DNA of 53,260 bases from a bacterium (GTDB taxonomy: Bacteria > Bacteroidota > Bacteroidia > Flavobacteriales_D > Crocinitomicaceae). The notes under the pieces were generated by a model that did not search any database, was not told the DNA's origin, and worked only from the letters and a program-made list of their open reading frames with translations. Shown in pieces: positions 8,547 to 17,035 of the stretch (the stretch's first letter is position 1; each line of letters begins with the position of its first letter). Made by a program: the position numbers and the translations under genes. The DNA lies in the NCBI GenBank assembly GCA_024742305.1, contig JANSYQ010000024.1:1-53260 (forward strand). Direction: 5' to 3'.

Positions 8547-8628
8547 CATCGAGCTTGTCGAGATGCCGAGATGCCGAGACGCCGAGATGCCGAGATTCTA
8601 GTGAACTCCCATCTCGACAGGCTCGATG
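8547..8628. repeat. REP-like imperfect inverted repeat
   Basis: CATCGAGCTTGTCGAGATG (8547-8565) and CATCTCGACAGGCTCGATG (8610-8628) are inverted copies with one mismatch. They enclose an 8-bp tandem array. Related sequence occurs in the terminator loops at 28125 and 40441. Confidence 0.75.
8561..8592. repeat. Four copies of an 8-bp repeat (AGATGCCG)
   Basis: AGATGCCG occurs at 8561, 8569 and 8585, with the variant AGACGCCG at 8577. It is likely a slippage expansion of the end of the REP-like element. Confidence 0.8.
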
Positions 8629-8690
8629 TCCGTATGACAGGCTTGCTTTCGTGAAGCTTCAGCGAAGCAAAGCTCGATGTCCGTATAACA
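8621..8690. repeat. 51-bp-spaced direct repeat with hairpin between copies
   Basis: GCTCGATGTCCGTATGACA (8621-8639) recurs as GCTCGATGTCCGTATAACA (8672-8690). The DNA between contains the palindrome TGAAGCTTCA (8653-8662) flanked by further partly complementary bases. Confidence 0.7.
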
Positions 8691-8741
8691 ATTTGGAACT
8701 TTAAATCGCTTTTCATCGCGGGAAAATCAATCAAATTTCCG

Positions 8742-8749
8742 TACCTTTA
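8742..8749 (+). promoter_or_regulatory. -7 box of the candidate RNA gene
   Basis: TACCTTTA matches TAnnTTTG in all but the last base and lies 5 nt before the first paired base (8755) of the predicted RNA. No TTG is found at the expected -33 distance. Confidence 0.4.
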
Positions 8750-8754
8750 ATCTA

Positions 8755-8976
8755 CAATGTCACCAACAGAGATTGGCTAGCACATTGACTCCGAAAGGAG
8801 GACCCGTACAGTCATAATTTGAAGCTTAGGAAAAAAATCTTAAGGTGCGTCTTTGGAGATAGTATGGCAGGCCGCAATCTTTGATTGAGGGAAACCGAAC
8901 AGCGGACGTCAGATCATCTTCAGCAAACCTAAACGTGTTAATTGAGGCTTCAATTAACATCCTGTGCGGGTTTTTT
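8755..8976 (+). ncRNA. Candidate structured non-coding RNA (~220 nt), family unknown
   Basis: No plausible protein is encoded here, yet many complementary segments nest correctly. Hairpin A: CAATGT (8755-8760)/ACATTG (8782-8787) with inner CCAA/TTGG. Hairpin B: CTCC-GAAA-GGAG (8789-8800), a GNRA tetraloop. Closing stem P1: ACCCGTACAG (8802-8811) with CTGTGCGGGT (8962-8971), nine Watson-Crick pairs and one GU. Inside P1: TTAGG (8826-8830)/CCTAA (8928-8932); CTTAAGGTG (8839-8847)/CATCTTCAG (8915-8923) with one mismatch; CGTC (8848-8851)/GACG (8905-8908); hairpin CAATC-TTT-GATTG (8875-8887); and a 9-bp hairpin GTTAATTGA/TCAATTAAC (8937-8958). P1 is followed by TTTTTT, so it doubles as the terminator. 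A long nested rod with a small hairpin on the 3' side recalls 6S RNA, but I cannot assign it. It does not match the conserved cores of tmRNA, RNase P or SRP RNA. Confidence 0.6.
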
Positions 8977-9565
8977 ATTTCAACTCAACTATCACCTCGT
9001 TTCTACGATTAGTAACTTCATACGGAGCATTATACCCAAGGAATGCGAAATTTCCCGTGTGCTCAATACCTTCCTCTGCCAAATATTCGCTCAGTTTCTT
9101 TTTATACTTATCGATCTTCGCCTGATTCGCCCAGCCACCGAAACGAATCACAGCAACACGTTTGGGAGCCATTTCCTGCAACACTACCTCTTGGTTGTTC
9201 GGAGAGGGTAGATTGTCCAAATTATAGCCTTCCGGCATGAAAAAATGCATGGCGGAAGAGTCACCTAAGTTCATCATTACAGGAGAAGTCATCGCTATTT
9301 CCTGCGACTCTTGATTGCCTCCAAAGATATAATTGGCAAGCTTTCGGAAGCCACGACTCGAGTTTTGGTCGTACGTTCCGCTACCAAGATTGACACTGGC
9401 AACTACAGACGAAGAATAGGTCCGAATTTCAAACTTATCATGTTGTGACTCCACGGTGTACTTGTTATCTCCGTTGTCTTTTGCATTCTTATTGATTACA
9501 ATTTGTGCAACGACAAACGATGCGGTTAACAAACAAACGATCAATAGTATTTTTCCTTGTCCCAT
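8975..9565 (-). CDS. SOUL heme-binding family protein
   Basis: The protein has 196 residues. An N-terminal hydrophobic segment (about 5-21) is a signal peptide or membrane anchor. The SOUL/HBP fold is recognised from the start YTVESQHDKFEIRTY, the central EIAMTSPVMM with FFMPEGY, and the end RRNEVIVELK. Family members bind heme or other tetrapyrroles in eukaryotes; the bacterial role is not established. The gene is single, and its stop codon lies within the T run that ends the convergent candidate RNA. Confidence 0.88.
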   Translation of the reverse strand: MGQGKILLIVCLLTASFVVAQIVINKNAKDNGDNKYTVESQHDKFEIRTYSSSVVASVNLGSGTYDQNSSRGFRKLANYIFGGNQESQEIAMTSPVMMNLGDSSAMHFFMPEGYNLDNLPSPNNQEVVLQEMAPKRVAVIRFGGWANQAKIDKYKKKLSEYLAEEGIEHTGNFAFLGYNAPYEVTNRRNEVIVELK

Positions 9566-9569
9566 ATTC

Positions 9570-9599
9570 TAAAGATATGAATTATGTTTAACTAAGCAA
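9570..9599 (-). promoter_or_regulatory. Promoter of the SOUL gene, probably leaderless
   Basis: On the reverse strand TTG (9599-9597), a spacer of exactly 19 nt, and TATCTTTA (9577-9570) give a near-ideal Bacteroidota -33/-7 promoter. Only 4 nt (GAAT) follow before the ATG at 9565, so transcription would begin at or beside the start codon. Confidence 0.65.
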
Positions 9600-9631
9600 T
9601 TAAAAGGTTAAACAAAATAAGTCAAAACACT

Positions 9632-9661
9632 AAAAAAGAGCACATTGTATGATGCGCTCTT
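9632..9661 (-). terminator. Terminator after moxR
   Basis: On the reverse strand AAGAGCGCAT and ATGTGCTCTT form a 10-bp stem around the loop CATACA, followed by TTTT. It is positioned 26 bp after the moxR stop. Confidence 0.8.
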
Positions 9662-9686
9662 CTGTCAATTTCTAGGGGAATGTTGT

Positions 9687-10640
9687 TTACAGCAACGTTT
9701 CTATGATTTTGTCCATGGAGTATCCTTCGGCCTCAGCGCGATAGTTTCGTACCAATCGGTGTCTGAGAATCGGCTTTGCAACAGCCTTTACATCCTCAAT
9801 ATCTGGTGAGTACTTTCCGTTCAATGCCGCATGACACTTCGCACCAACAATTAAGTTCTGAGAGGCTCTTGGTCCTGCTCCCCACGTGATGAAGTTTTTG
9901 GTGATTTCCGGTGCTTCCGGGCTGTTAACGCGTGTTTTACCGACCAATTTTACTGCATATTCTAGTACGTTATCGGCCACTGGAATGCGACGAATAAGCT
10001 CTTGGTACTGCATAATTTGCTCGCCAGAGATAACTTGCTTCAAATCAACTTGTTCGTCAGAAGTTGTAGATTTTACAATAGCCAACTCTTCAGCATAGGT
10101 TGGATAATCTACCCAAATATTAAACATGAAACGGTCCAATTGTGCCTCGGGTAGAGGATAGGTTCCTTCTTGTTCGATGGGGTTTTGCGTTGCTAGAACG
10201 AAGAAAGGCTTCGGCAATTGATACGTTTTTCCTGCTGCCGTTACCGATCGCTCCTGCATGGCTTCGAGCAATGCCGATTGCGTTTTTGGAGGCGTACGGT
10301 TGATCTCATCAGCCAAAATAATATTTGCGAAGAGCGGTCCTTGGATGAATTTGAAATTTCGATTTTCGTCCAGTACTTCAGAACCGATGATATCCGAAGG
10401 CATCAAATCTGGTGTAAACTGAACGCGGTTGAAACGTAGTCCTAAACAATCAGAAATGGTATTCACCAATAGTGTTTTCGCCAATCCTGGGACCCCCACC
10501 AAAAGACAGTGTCCGCGCGAGAAAATAGAAATCAATACTTGATCCACTACATCGTCTTGTCCAACGATAACTTTATGAATCTCGTTTTTCAGATCTTTGT
10601 AATGCGTCACTAACTGATCTACCTTTTCTTTATCTGACAT
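9687..10640 (-). CDS. MoxR-family AAA+ ATPase
   Basis: The protein has 317 residues. Walker A is GVPGLAKT (49-56) and Walker B is IILADE with the DE pair at 111-112, followed by the family motif INRTPPKTQSALLEAMQE and sensor 1 in VLATQNPIE. MoxR ATPases act as chaperones for metal insertion or complex assembly, usually next to DUF58 and VWA-domain genes. No such partner follows here: the next gene downstream is the SOUL protein after a terminator. It lies 61 bp after the surA-like gene in the same direction and is probably the last gene of the chaperone operon. Confidence 0.93.
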   Translation of the reverse strand: MSDKEKVDQLVTHYKDLKNEIHKVIVGQDDVVDQVLISIFSRGHCLLVGVPGLAKTLLVNTISDCLGLRFNRVQFTPDLMPSDIIGSEVLDENRNFKFIQGPLFANIILADEINRTPPKTQSALLEAMQERSVTAAGKTYQLPKPFFVLATQNPIEQEGTYPLPEAQLDRFMFNIWVDYPTYAEELAIVKSTTSDEQVDLKQVISGEQIMQYQELIRRIPVADNVLEYAVKLVGKTRVNSPEAPEITKNFITWGAGPRASQNLIVGAKCHAALNGKYSPDIEDVKAVAKPILRHRLVRNYRAEAEGYSMDKIIETLL

Positions 10641-10701
10641 GTTTTATTCGGGTTTAATTCGTTTTAAATAGCTACAACCAAAGCGGGAAAAAGATCATCT
10701 C

Positions 10702-12051
10702 TTACATTTCTTTTAACCACTCGTTACGGAAGTTGCAATTCTGATAATCTTCGTCAATTCTAATATATGCGTTGTTGATCTTCGCGTTGATCCACTCATT
10801 AATCACTTTTTGCTTTTTGTCTGCTTCGGCAGCTCGGGTAATGAGCGCGTAATCTTGTCCTAGGTTGGCGCTGTGTGGTTTCGTACGTTTTACCAATTGT
10901 ACAATTCGTACCCCTTGCTTGCGCTCTTGCTGATTCACATACAAACTTGGCATGGAGTAGTCTCCCGGTTCCATTTTATCGGTTAGTAGGTAAATATCGC
11001 GGTCGATTTCGCTCAAGTTTTCAGCGTCCCACATAACATCTCCTGTGTATGGGTTGGTGATGGTACCTTTGTTTTGCTTCGTTGATTCATCATTGGAATA
11101 TTTGAGTACTGCTTCTTCCCATGTAATAGTTCCAGCCACCAATTGGTTGTAGCAACTATCTAGGCGTAATGCAGCTCTTTCAATTCCAGAGTCTTCGAAT
11201 TTCGGTGTAATGAGAATGTGCTGACAAACGTAGTCATCGCCCTTACGATCCAAAAGCTTCATGATGTGATAACCGTAGGTTGTTTCGAAGATTTCGGAGA
11301 CCTCACCTTTTTTCAAACTGTACGCCGTTGCTTCAAATTGTGGAACCATCATTCCTTTGGTGGCTTCGATGCGTCCACCGTACTGAGCACTTCCCGGATC
11401 TTCCGAATGAACACGGGCTTGTGCCTCAAATGAACGGTTTTGCTTCACAATAGAGTTACGGATTTCCTTCAACTTATTGTAAGCTCTGTTTTTGTCCTCT
11501 TCGGTAATGTCAGGATAGATCACAATTTGTCGGAACATCATCTGCTCATTGATTAATGGCAAACTATCCAATGGAATATCATCATAGAAGCGTTTTACTT
11601 CTCGCGGTGTCACAGCTACGTCCATAGTAATGGTACGCTCCATTTCATCGGCCGTTAACTGCTCGCTAATAACTTTGAAGAATTCCGCTTTGATTTCATT
11701 GATGGTTTTCCCGTAAAACTCTTCTAGTTTTTGTCGTCCGCCGATTTGCTGTTGAATAACACGTAAACGTTGCTCCATTTCAGCATCTACTTGTGCTTCG
11801 GGTACAATGATACTGTCCAATTCGGCCTGAGTAAGTAATAGTTTTTGATACAACAGTTGTTCGAGGATTTCGCAGTCCATTTCGGCCGTGACTTCTACCT
11901 GAGCTTGAATTGCTTGCAGTTTTTGCGCTTGAATGTCGGATAGTAGAATGATATTGTCTCCTACTTGCGCTGCGATTTTATCAATGGTTTTCTGCGCATT
12001 GGCACTAAAAGATAGTACCATCAAAAAACTACAAACGAATATTGATTTCAT
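10702..12051 (-). CDS. surA: SurA-like periplasmic peptidyl-prolyl isomerase
   Basis: The protein has 449 residues. After the signal peptide (cleavage after ...SANAQ) comes a SurA N-terminal chaperone region (DKIAAQVGDNIILLSDI ... LLYQKLLL), then a first parvulin domain (about 170-275, ending YGYHIMKLLDRKG) and a second, more diverged one (about 275-385, from CQHILITPKF). SurA binds unfolded outer-membrane proteins in the periplasm and delivers them to the BAM complex. The start ATG overlaps the preceding lipoprotein gene by 23 bp. It belongs to a run of three related genes. Confidence 0.88.
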   Translation of the reverse strand: MKSIFVCSFLMVLSFSANAQKTIDKIAAQVGDNIILLSDIQAQKLQAIQAQVEVTAEMDCEILEQLLYQKLLLTQAELDSIIVPEAQVDAEMEQRLRVIQQQIGGRQKLEEFYGKTINEIKAEFFKVISEQLTADEMERTITMDVAVTPREVKRFYDDIPLDSLPLINEQMMFRQIVIYPDITEEDKNRAYNKLKEIRNSIVKQNRSFEAQARVHSEDPGSAQYGGRIEATKGMMVPQFEATAYSLKKGEVSEIFETTYGYHIMKLLDRKGDDYVCQHILITPKFEDSGIERAALRLDSCYNQLVAGTITWEEAVLKYSNDESTKQNKGTITNPYTGDVMWDAENLSEIDRDIYLLTDKMEPGDYSMPSLYVNQQERKQGVRIVQLVKRTKPHSANLGQDYALITRAAEADKKQKVINEWINAKINNAYIRIDEDYQNCNFRNEWLKEM

Positions 12052-12904
12052 GCTTTTTCTTTAATTCCTTCAACAGTTTGGCTTCATTTTTCTCGCGAAT
12101 ATCATTTAACCGTTGTGAAACAATGATACTGCGTATTCGGTCTTTCAAAAATTCAAGCGGTGGTGCTTCGTCTTTCAATTTGTAATCAATGACATTCAGG
12201 AAGTACCAGTGCTTGTCATCAGAAAAATACGTTTTTGTCCTATTCAAAACGATATTATCCACGTTGTATTTCTCCAATGGGATATCCTTTGCCAAATCAT
12301 CAAAGTAAATCCATGTGGAATCGTCAAAATAATAGTCCTGTGCATAAAGTTTGGCAAAAGAATTTATTTCGGCGAGGTCTTTATCGTTTTTTAACAGGTA
12401 GTTGATGTGTACCTCTTCTTCTTTAAAATCAAGCTCTTTCGGGATTTTTAGGTACAGTGCCTTTACAATGTAATCGTTGAGCAAAAACTCGTCTTGGTGT
12501 ACGTCATAATACGTTTGAAGTTCTGCATCCGAAACAACGGTATCAAGCAATTTTCTTACGTGAATCTCTTCCAAATAATATTGCGCCAAATCTCCTGAAT
12601 ACGACTCAGAACGTAGCTGAACCAGTTTCCATTCTTTGGGGTGTTTTTCTTGGAGTTCTTGCCGGTATACTTCCTCGTTGCACCATTCTGCTACAAAGGC
12701 TTTGAGTTCTTCCTTGTTGTTGAAGTCCAAACCGCGGTGCTTCATTAAAACGTAGGCATCACCTTCGGTAAGTTCTGCTTCGCCTACTGTTGCAAGTACT
12801 TTATCGGAATCCGAACAAGAAACCAAAAAACAAAACAGGCTGACCACAAAGCCAGCCTGTCTTACATATGTTCGATACTTATTTACCAAGACTGTAAAGT
12901 ACAT
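12029..12904 (-). CDS. PPIase/SurA-like lipoprotein lacking a clear parvulin core
   Basis: The protein has 291 residues. The lipobox FLVSC ends a signal peptide (about 1-30), so it is a membrane-anchored lipoprotein. The region after it (VLATVGEAELTEGDAYVL ... WCNEEVYRQE) resembles SurA N-terminal chaperone segments, and the rest is helical and charged. I see no strong parvulin signature, so it is more likely a chaperone than an active isomerase. It overlaps both neighbours (26 bp upstream, 23 bp downstream), showing tight translational coupling in the PPIase operon. Confidence 0.78.
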   Translation of the reverse strand: MYFTVLVNKYRTYVRQAGFVVSLFCFLVSCSDSDKVLATVGEAELTEGDAYVLMKHRGLDFNNKEELKAFVAEWCNEEVYRQELQEKHPKEWKLVQLRSESYSGDLAQYYLEEIHVRKLLDTVVSDAELQTYYDVHQDEFLLNDYIVKALYLKIPKELDFKEEEVHINYLLKNDKDLAEINSFAKLYAQDYYFDDSTWIYFDDLAKDIPLEKYNVDNIVLNRTKTYFSDDKHWYFLNVIDYKLKDEAPPLEFLKDRIRSIIVSQRLNDIREKNEAKLLKELKKKHEINIRL

Positions 12905-14846
12905 CTTCGTTCACAGAAATCTTGTGTTTATTACGAAGCTCTTTTAACCATTCGTCCTCAAGGTAACTTTGGTAGTCTGAAGTAACCGCTCCTTTCGCTT
13001 CAGAGAATTCTTTCTCCGCTGGAGGAAGGATTTCATTTACTCGAGCTACGTAGTACTTTCCGTCAATTTCATAGATATCGTTTATACCTACTTTCAAATC
13101 TTGTCCTTTCACAAAACTCGATTTTTCAACGTCAAATTTCCCATTTCGGTGACGTGTGTTCAACTCGCTGTCCGTGTTCACTTTTTGTACGATATCTACA
13201 ATGTTCATTGTATCTGCGCCTTCGCTCGTAAGAAGTGCGTACACTTTCTCCGCTACTTCTTTCGAGTTACAATCGAAAATATCTGCATCGTAGCGCTTGT
13301 TCCAGCGGTAGTTTCCACTGTTGTTTGCGTGATACTCTTTCAAACCAGTCGTGTCTTTCATCGCTTTGTTCCAAACCATGTCTGACATGATTTCGTACAA
13401 TAGAATTCCGTCGTGATACTCTGTTACCAAAGCTCGGTAAGCCGGGTACTTGTAAGCTAATTTAGACTCTTCGTAGCCCAAAATGGATTTTTCTTCCCAC
13501 TTCTCATACTGTTCGTCAATCATCGGCTTGATTTCTCCGCCTTTGCGAATACCGCGGTAGTTTGTTTGAAGGAACAACGCGAAGTCTTTTTGTGTGTACT
13601 TCTGTTTGTCCAAAATAAACAAGGGCTTATCCTTCTTGATTTTATCCTCGAATTTCTGATCAGAGTAGAAAGTAGAATCTACATTTTCGTAGAACCATTT
13701 TAAGCCTTTCTCAGACTTGTCTTTGAAACCGTACTCCTTTTTTAGCTTTACCACAAACGACTTCTGTGTTTGCTTTGAACGAGAATCTTTGGCAACACGT
13801 TTTTCCAAACTTGGTTTCAAGTCCTCAAAACTTGGAACTGGGTGTCGCTTCAATCGTTTGATGATGTGGAAGCCATAATCTGTTTGAACTGGCGCCGTGT
13901 ACTCACCGTCGTTTTCAATGGCAAATGCAGCGTCCTCGAATGCAGGCAACATGCGCGTTGTTGTTCCTGTTCCGAATGGTGGCAACTTTCCTTCTTTGTT
14001 CACTGATGATGGGTCGTCAGAGTATTTCTTAACCAACTCCTCGAAGTCTTCACCGCTTTCTAAAAGGTCATAGATTTCATCTGCTTTCTTACGGCTACTT
14101 TCGATAGCATCTTCCGGCTCTCCTGCACGAGCAGAAACGAAAATGTGAGCACTTTCCATACTACCACGTGCTGGACGTTTGTCTGCAACATAAATGATGT
14201 GGTAACCGAAGCGTGTGCGGAACGGCATGGAAACTTCTCCAACTTTCGTATTATACGCCATATCTTCAAACGGATAAACCATTTGGAAGGCAGTAAAGTA
14301 GCCCAAATCTCCATTGTTGGATTTTGCTGATGGATCCTCAGAACCTCCAGGTCCTGATGCCACAGCACCGAAGTCTTCACCATTAAGAACACGTTTACGC
14401 AATGCCATAATTCGGTTGTATGCCGCTAACGTATCTTTTGGTAGCGCATTTTGAGAAACCTGAATCAAGATGTGAGAAGCACGTACTTCATTCGCTGTGC
14501 GATCGTATGCTTCTTTTACCAATTCTTCAATCTTCGTTGAGTCAACCAAGTATGGATTTGCCAACTGTTTCGTGTATCCGTTTAACTCGCGTACCAATTT
14601 CGGAATAGTATCATATCCCAATGCTTCCGCTTCTGCTACTTTGAGTTTAAACTTTTTGAAAAGTTCCATGTATTCATCCAGTGAAGCTTTGTCGTACTTC
14701 GGATCGTCATTGTTTTTCAAGTAGATTTGAAGGAACTCCGACTTGGTAATTTCCTTGTCGTCAATTGTCATGATTACAGGGTCTTCCTGTGCCACAACAG
14801 TCTGTGTCAAAACCAATGTGATTGCAAGAACAAATAGTCTTTTCAT
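12879..14846 (-). CDS. Periplasmic peptidyl-prolyl isomerase with two parvulin domains
   Basis: The protein has 655 residues with a signal peptide (MKRLFVLAITLVLTQTVVAQ). Two PpiC/parvulin domains are visible: about 117-225 (RASHILIQVS ... FRTRFGYHIIYV) and about 230-335 (SAHIFVSAR ... TDYGFHIIKRLKRHP). A long C-terminal helical region (340-655) follows. This is the first gene of the run; three consecutive secreted isomerase/chaperone genes are a known Bacteroidota arrangement, probably for folding outer-membrane and T9SS cargo. A TATATTTG box lies about 32 nt before the ATG. Confidence 0.9.
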   Translation of the reverse strand: MKRLFVLAITLVLTQTVVAQEDPVIMTIDDKEITKSEFLQIYLKNNDDPKYDKASLDEYMELFKKFKLKVAEAEALGYDTIPKLVRELNGYTKQLANPYLVDSTKIEELVKEAYDRTANEVRASHILIQVSQNALPKDTLAAYNRIMALRKRVLNGEDFGAVASGPGGSEDPSAKSNNGDLGYFTAFQMVYPFEDMAYNTKVGEVSMPFRTRFGYHIIYVADKRPARGSMESAHIFVSARAGEPEDAIESSRKKADEIYDLLESGEDFEELVKKYSDDPSSVNKEGKLPPFGTGTTTRMLPAFEDAAFAIENDGEYTAPVQTDYGFHIIKRLKRHPVPSFEDLKPSLEKRVAKDSRSKQTQKSFVVKLKKEYGFKDKSEKGLKWFYENVDSTFYSDQKFEDKIKKDKPLFILDKQKYTQKDFALFLQTNYRGIRKGGEIKPMIDEQYEKWEEKSILGYEESKLAYKYPAYRALVTEYHDGILLYEIMSDMVWNKAMKDTTGLKEYHANNSGNYRWNKRYDADIFDCNSKEVAEKVYALLTSEGADTMNIVDIVQKVNTDSELNTRHRNGKFDVEKSSFVKGQDLKVGINDIYEIDGKYYVARVNEILPPAEKEFSEAKGAVTSDYQSYLEDEWLKELRNKHKISVNEDVLYSLGK

Positions 14847-14878
14847 AGTTTGTGTTTTCGTTGATTTTTTCAGATTGC

Positions 14879-14886
14879 CAAATATA
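14879..14886 (-). promoter_or_regulatory. -7 promoter box of the PPIase operon
   Basis: TATATTTG on the reverse strand is a perfect TAnnTTTG match, 32 nt before the ATG at 14846. No TTG lies at the usual -33 distance. Confidence 0.45.
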
Positions 14887-14921
14887 ACGTATGCTTGCCG
14901 TTATTCGTTTAGTTCCGGCAA

Positions 14922-16394
14922 TTATTTTATGCTGTAATTCGGAGCTTCTCGAGTAATCGTAACATCGTGGGGATGGCTCTCGTGAACTCCTGCACTCGTA
15001 ATGCGCACAAATTTAGAACCTTGCAAAGATTCAATATTCGGAGCACCGCAGTAACCCATTCCTGAGCGTAAACCACCGATAATCTGATACATAACCTCTA
15101 CCAATCGGCCTTTGAACGGAACGCGTCCTGAAATTCCTTCTGGAACTAATTTCTTAACGTCGTCTTCTGCATCTTGGAAGTAACGATCTTTCGACCCTTT
15201 TTGCATGGCTTCCAATGATCCCATTCCGCGGTACGTTTTGAATTTACGACCTTGGTAAATGATTGTTTCTCCCGGTGATTCTTCTACGCCCGCAAACATA
15301 GATCCAACCATTACTGTATTGGCTCCAGCGGCGATAGCTTTCACGATGTCCCCCGTGTATCGAATTCCTCCGTCGGCAATTACCGGTACTCCTGTACCCT
15401 CCAAAGCCTGTGCCACATCGTTCACTGCTGTTAATTGTGGAACCCCAACTCCAGCAATAATTCGAGTAGTACAAATAGATCCAGGACCAATTCCAACTTT
15501 CACAGCGTCTGCACCAGCTTCTACCAAATACTTAGCTGCTTCAGGGGTGGCGATGTTTCCTACGATTACATCTAACTCAGGGTATTTTCCTTTTACTTCT
15601 TTCAATTTGTCGACAACGCCACGTGTATGTCCGTGAGCAGTATCAATTACGATGGCATCTACTCCGGCTTCAACCAAGGCAGCTGCACGCTCTAACGTAT
15701 CGTGAGTAACTCCTACGGCAGCGGCTACACGTAAACGACCGTAAGCATCTTTACAAGAGTGCGGGTGTTCCTTTACTTTAATGATATCACGGAAAGTGAT
15801 AAGTCCGATGAGTTTGTTATCGTTATCGACTACGGGAAGTTTTTCAATTTTATTTTGCTGAAGGATGTCTTCTGCAAGCGACAAATTCGTTTGCTCTGAT
15901 GTAGTAATCAAATTTTCAGAGGTCATTACCTCCTGAATTGGACGGTTCAATCGCTTTTCGAATCGAAGATCACGGTTGGTAACAATTCCCGCCAAAATTC
16001 CAGCGTCATCAACCACTGGGATACCACCGATTTTGTTCTCTTTCATCAATTGCAGTGCATCGGCTACTGTTGCGTCTGCTGCAATGGTTACAGGATCGAG
16101 AATCATGCCGCTTTCAGATCGCTTTACTTTGCGTACTTGTAGCGCTTGTTCTTGAATCGACATGTTTTTGTGAATCACGCCAATACCTCCTTGTTGCGCA
16201 ATGGCTATGGCCAACTTTGCTTCCGTTACGGTGTCCATTGCCGCAGCGACGATGGGTGTATTAACAGAGATGTTTCTTGTGAGTTTGCTTTGCAGCACAA
16301 CATCTTTTGGTAAAACTTCTGAATAAGCCGGAACGAGCAGTACGTCGTCGTAGGTTAATCCTTCTGTGATTTGGGAGATATTCGTAAGAGGCAT
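14922..16394 (-). CDS. guaB: IMP dehydrogenase
   Basis: The protein has 490 residues. It catalyses the NAD-dependent oxidation of IMP to XMP, the committed step of GMP synthesis. The TIM barrel is interrupted by two CBS domains (about 95-210: [14 protein letters not shown], and [19 protein letters not shown]). The catalytic loop GPGSICTTR places the nucleophile at Cys308. The flap region with RYFQ and a C-terminal [14 protein letters not shown] complete the family. The ATG at 16394 gives MPLTNIS; the upstream extension from TTG at 16427 is not needed and would overlap the promoter. Confidence 0.97.
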   Translation of the reverse strand: MPLTNISQITEGLTYDDVLLVPAYSEVLPKDVVLQSKLTRNISVNTPIVAAAMDTVTEAKLAIAIAQQGGIGVIHKNMSIQEQALQVRKVKRSESGMILDPVTIAADATVADALQLMKENKIGGIPVVDDAGILAGIVTNRDLRFEKRLNRPIQEVMTSENLITTSEQTNLSLAEDILQQNKIEKLPVVDNDNKLIGLITFRDIIKVKEHPHSCKDAYGRLRVAAAVGVTHDTLERAAALVEAGVDAIVIDTAHGHTRGVVDKLKEVKGKYPELDVIVGNIATPEAAKYLVEAGADAVKVGIGPGSICTTRIIAGVGVPQLTAVNDVAQALEGTGVPVIADGGIRYTGDIVKAIAAGANTVMVGSMFAGVEESPGETIIYQGRKFKTYRGMGSLEAMQKGSKDRYFQDAEDDVKKLVPEGISGRVPFKGRLVEVMYQIIGGLRSGMGYCGAPNIESLQGSKFVRITSAGVHESHPHDVTITREAPNYSIK

Positions 16395-16424
16395 ATGCGA
16401 ACTTATTTGTGAAATAAATTCTTG

Positions 16425-16432
16425 CAAAAGTA
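16425..16432 (-). promoter_or_regulatory. -7 promoter box of guaB
   Basis: TACTTTTG on the reverse strand is a perfect TAnnTTTG match, 30 nt before the guaB ATG. No clear -33 TTG. Confidence 0.45.
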
Positions 16433-16566
16433 GTAATAATATATCGTTTTATTCCGCTATTTACATTTATATAACAAACAACCATTTACTCAAGAAGAAC
16501 CACGGTTGAATCAATGGTAAAAAAAGTCTGAAAGCGAATAACTATCTTCCTGTAAAACTACTACTT

Positions 16567-16989
16567 ATGAAAGCATTCCAAGGATACTACTTACTCACTT
16601 TATTGGTTGTCATTTTTTCTTCCTGTGCGCCTTACGGCAATAGGTTGAGAGGGGAGTACGTTCCATTACAGGATGGAGAAAATCCGTATTACGAGACGAA
16701 GGAAACGCTTGTCGTGAGCCGAATGGGTGATACAGTAGTGCGGGCGTACCATGTACCAAACCCACGCATTCGACCGTATTACGACACCATCACCTTTGTT
16801 TCGAGGAACAGAGTTAAGGCCTTGCATCGTTCTTCGGGAGTTGGTTCTTGTTGTGCAAGTCCGATTTACATGACCCTCGAGGAATATGAGATGAATGGAG
16901 ATACGATGAAAGCACCTTATGGCAATTACTTGGTACGCGGTGATACCTTGTACCCACTGCATTACGGGAAGATTTATGTTAAAGAATGA
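16567..16989 (+). CDS. Lipoprotein of unknown function
   Basis: The protein has 140 residues. The signal peptide ends in the lipobox FSSC (Cys20), so it is lipid-anchored. The mature part is rich in tyrosine and arginine and contains an adjacent cysteine pair (GSCCAS, ~97). I do not recognise the family. It is divergent from guaB and 46 bp upstream of the next gene. Confidence 0.7.
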   Translation: MKAFQGYYLLTLLVVIFSSCAPYGNRLRGEYVPLQDGENPYYETKETLVVSRMGDTVVRAYHVPNPRIRPYYDTITFVSRNRVKALHRSSGVGSCCASPIYMTLEEYEMNGDTMKAPYGNYLVRGDTLYPLHYGKIYVKE

Positions 16990-17035
16990 CAAACAACTCG
17001 CCGAAATTTATTAAATTCAGTACTATTGTAGTAGT

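Noticed and set aside
8561-8592. Short regular repeats considered as a CRISPR array
   Set aside because: Units are 8 bp and contiguous with no spacers; no cas gene is nearby.
8755-8976. Candidate RNA considered as tmRNA, RNase P or SRP RNA
   Set aside because: None of the conserved cores (tRNA-like end, GAGGAAAGUCC-type P4 region, GGAA/AGCAG SRP helix) is visible.
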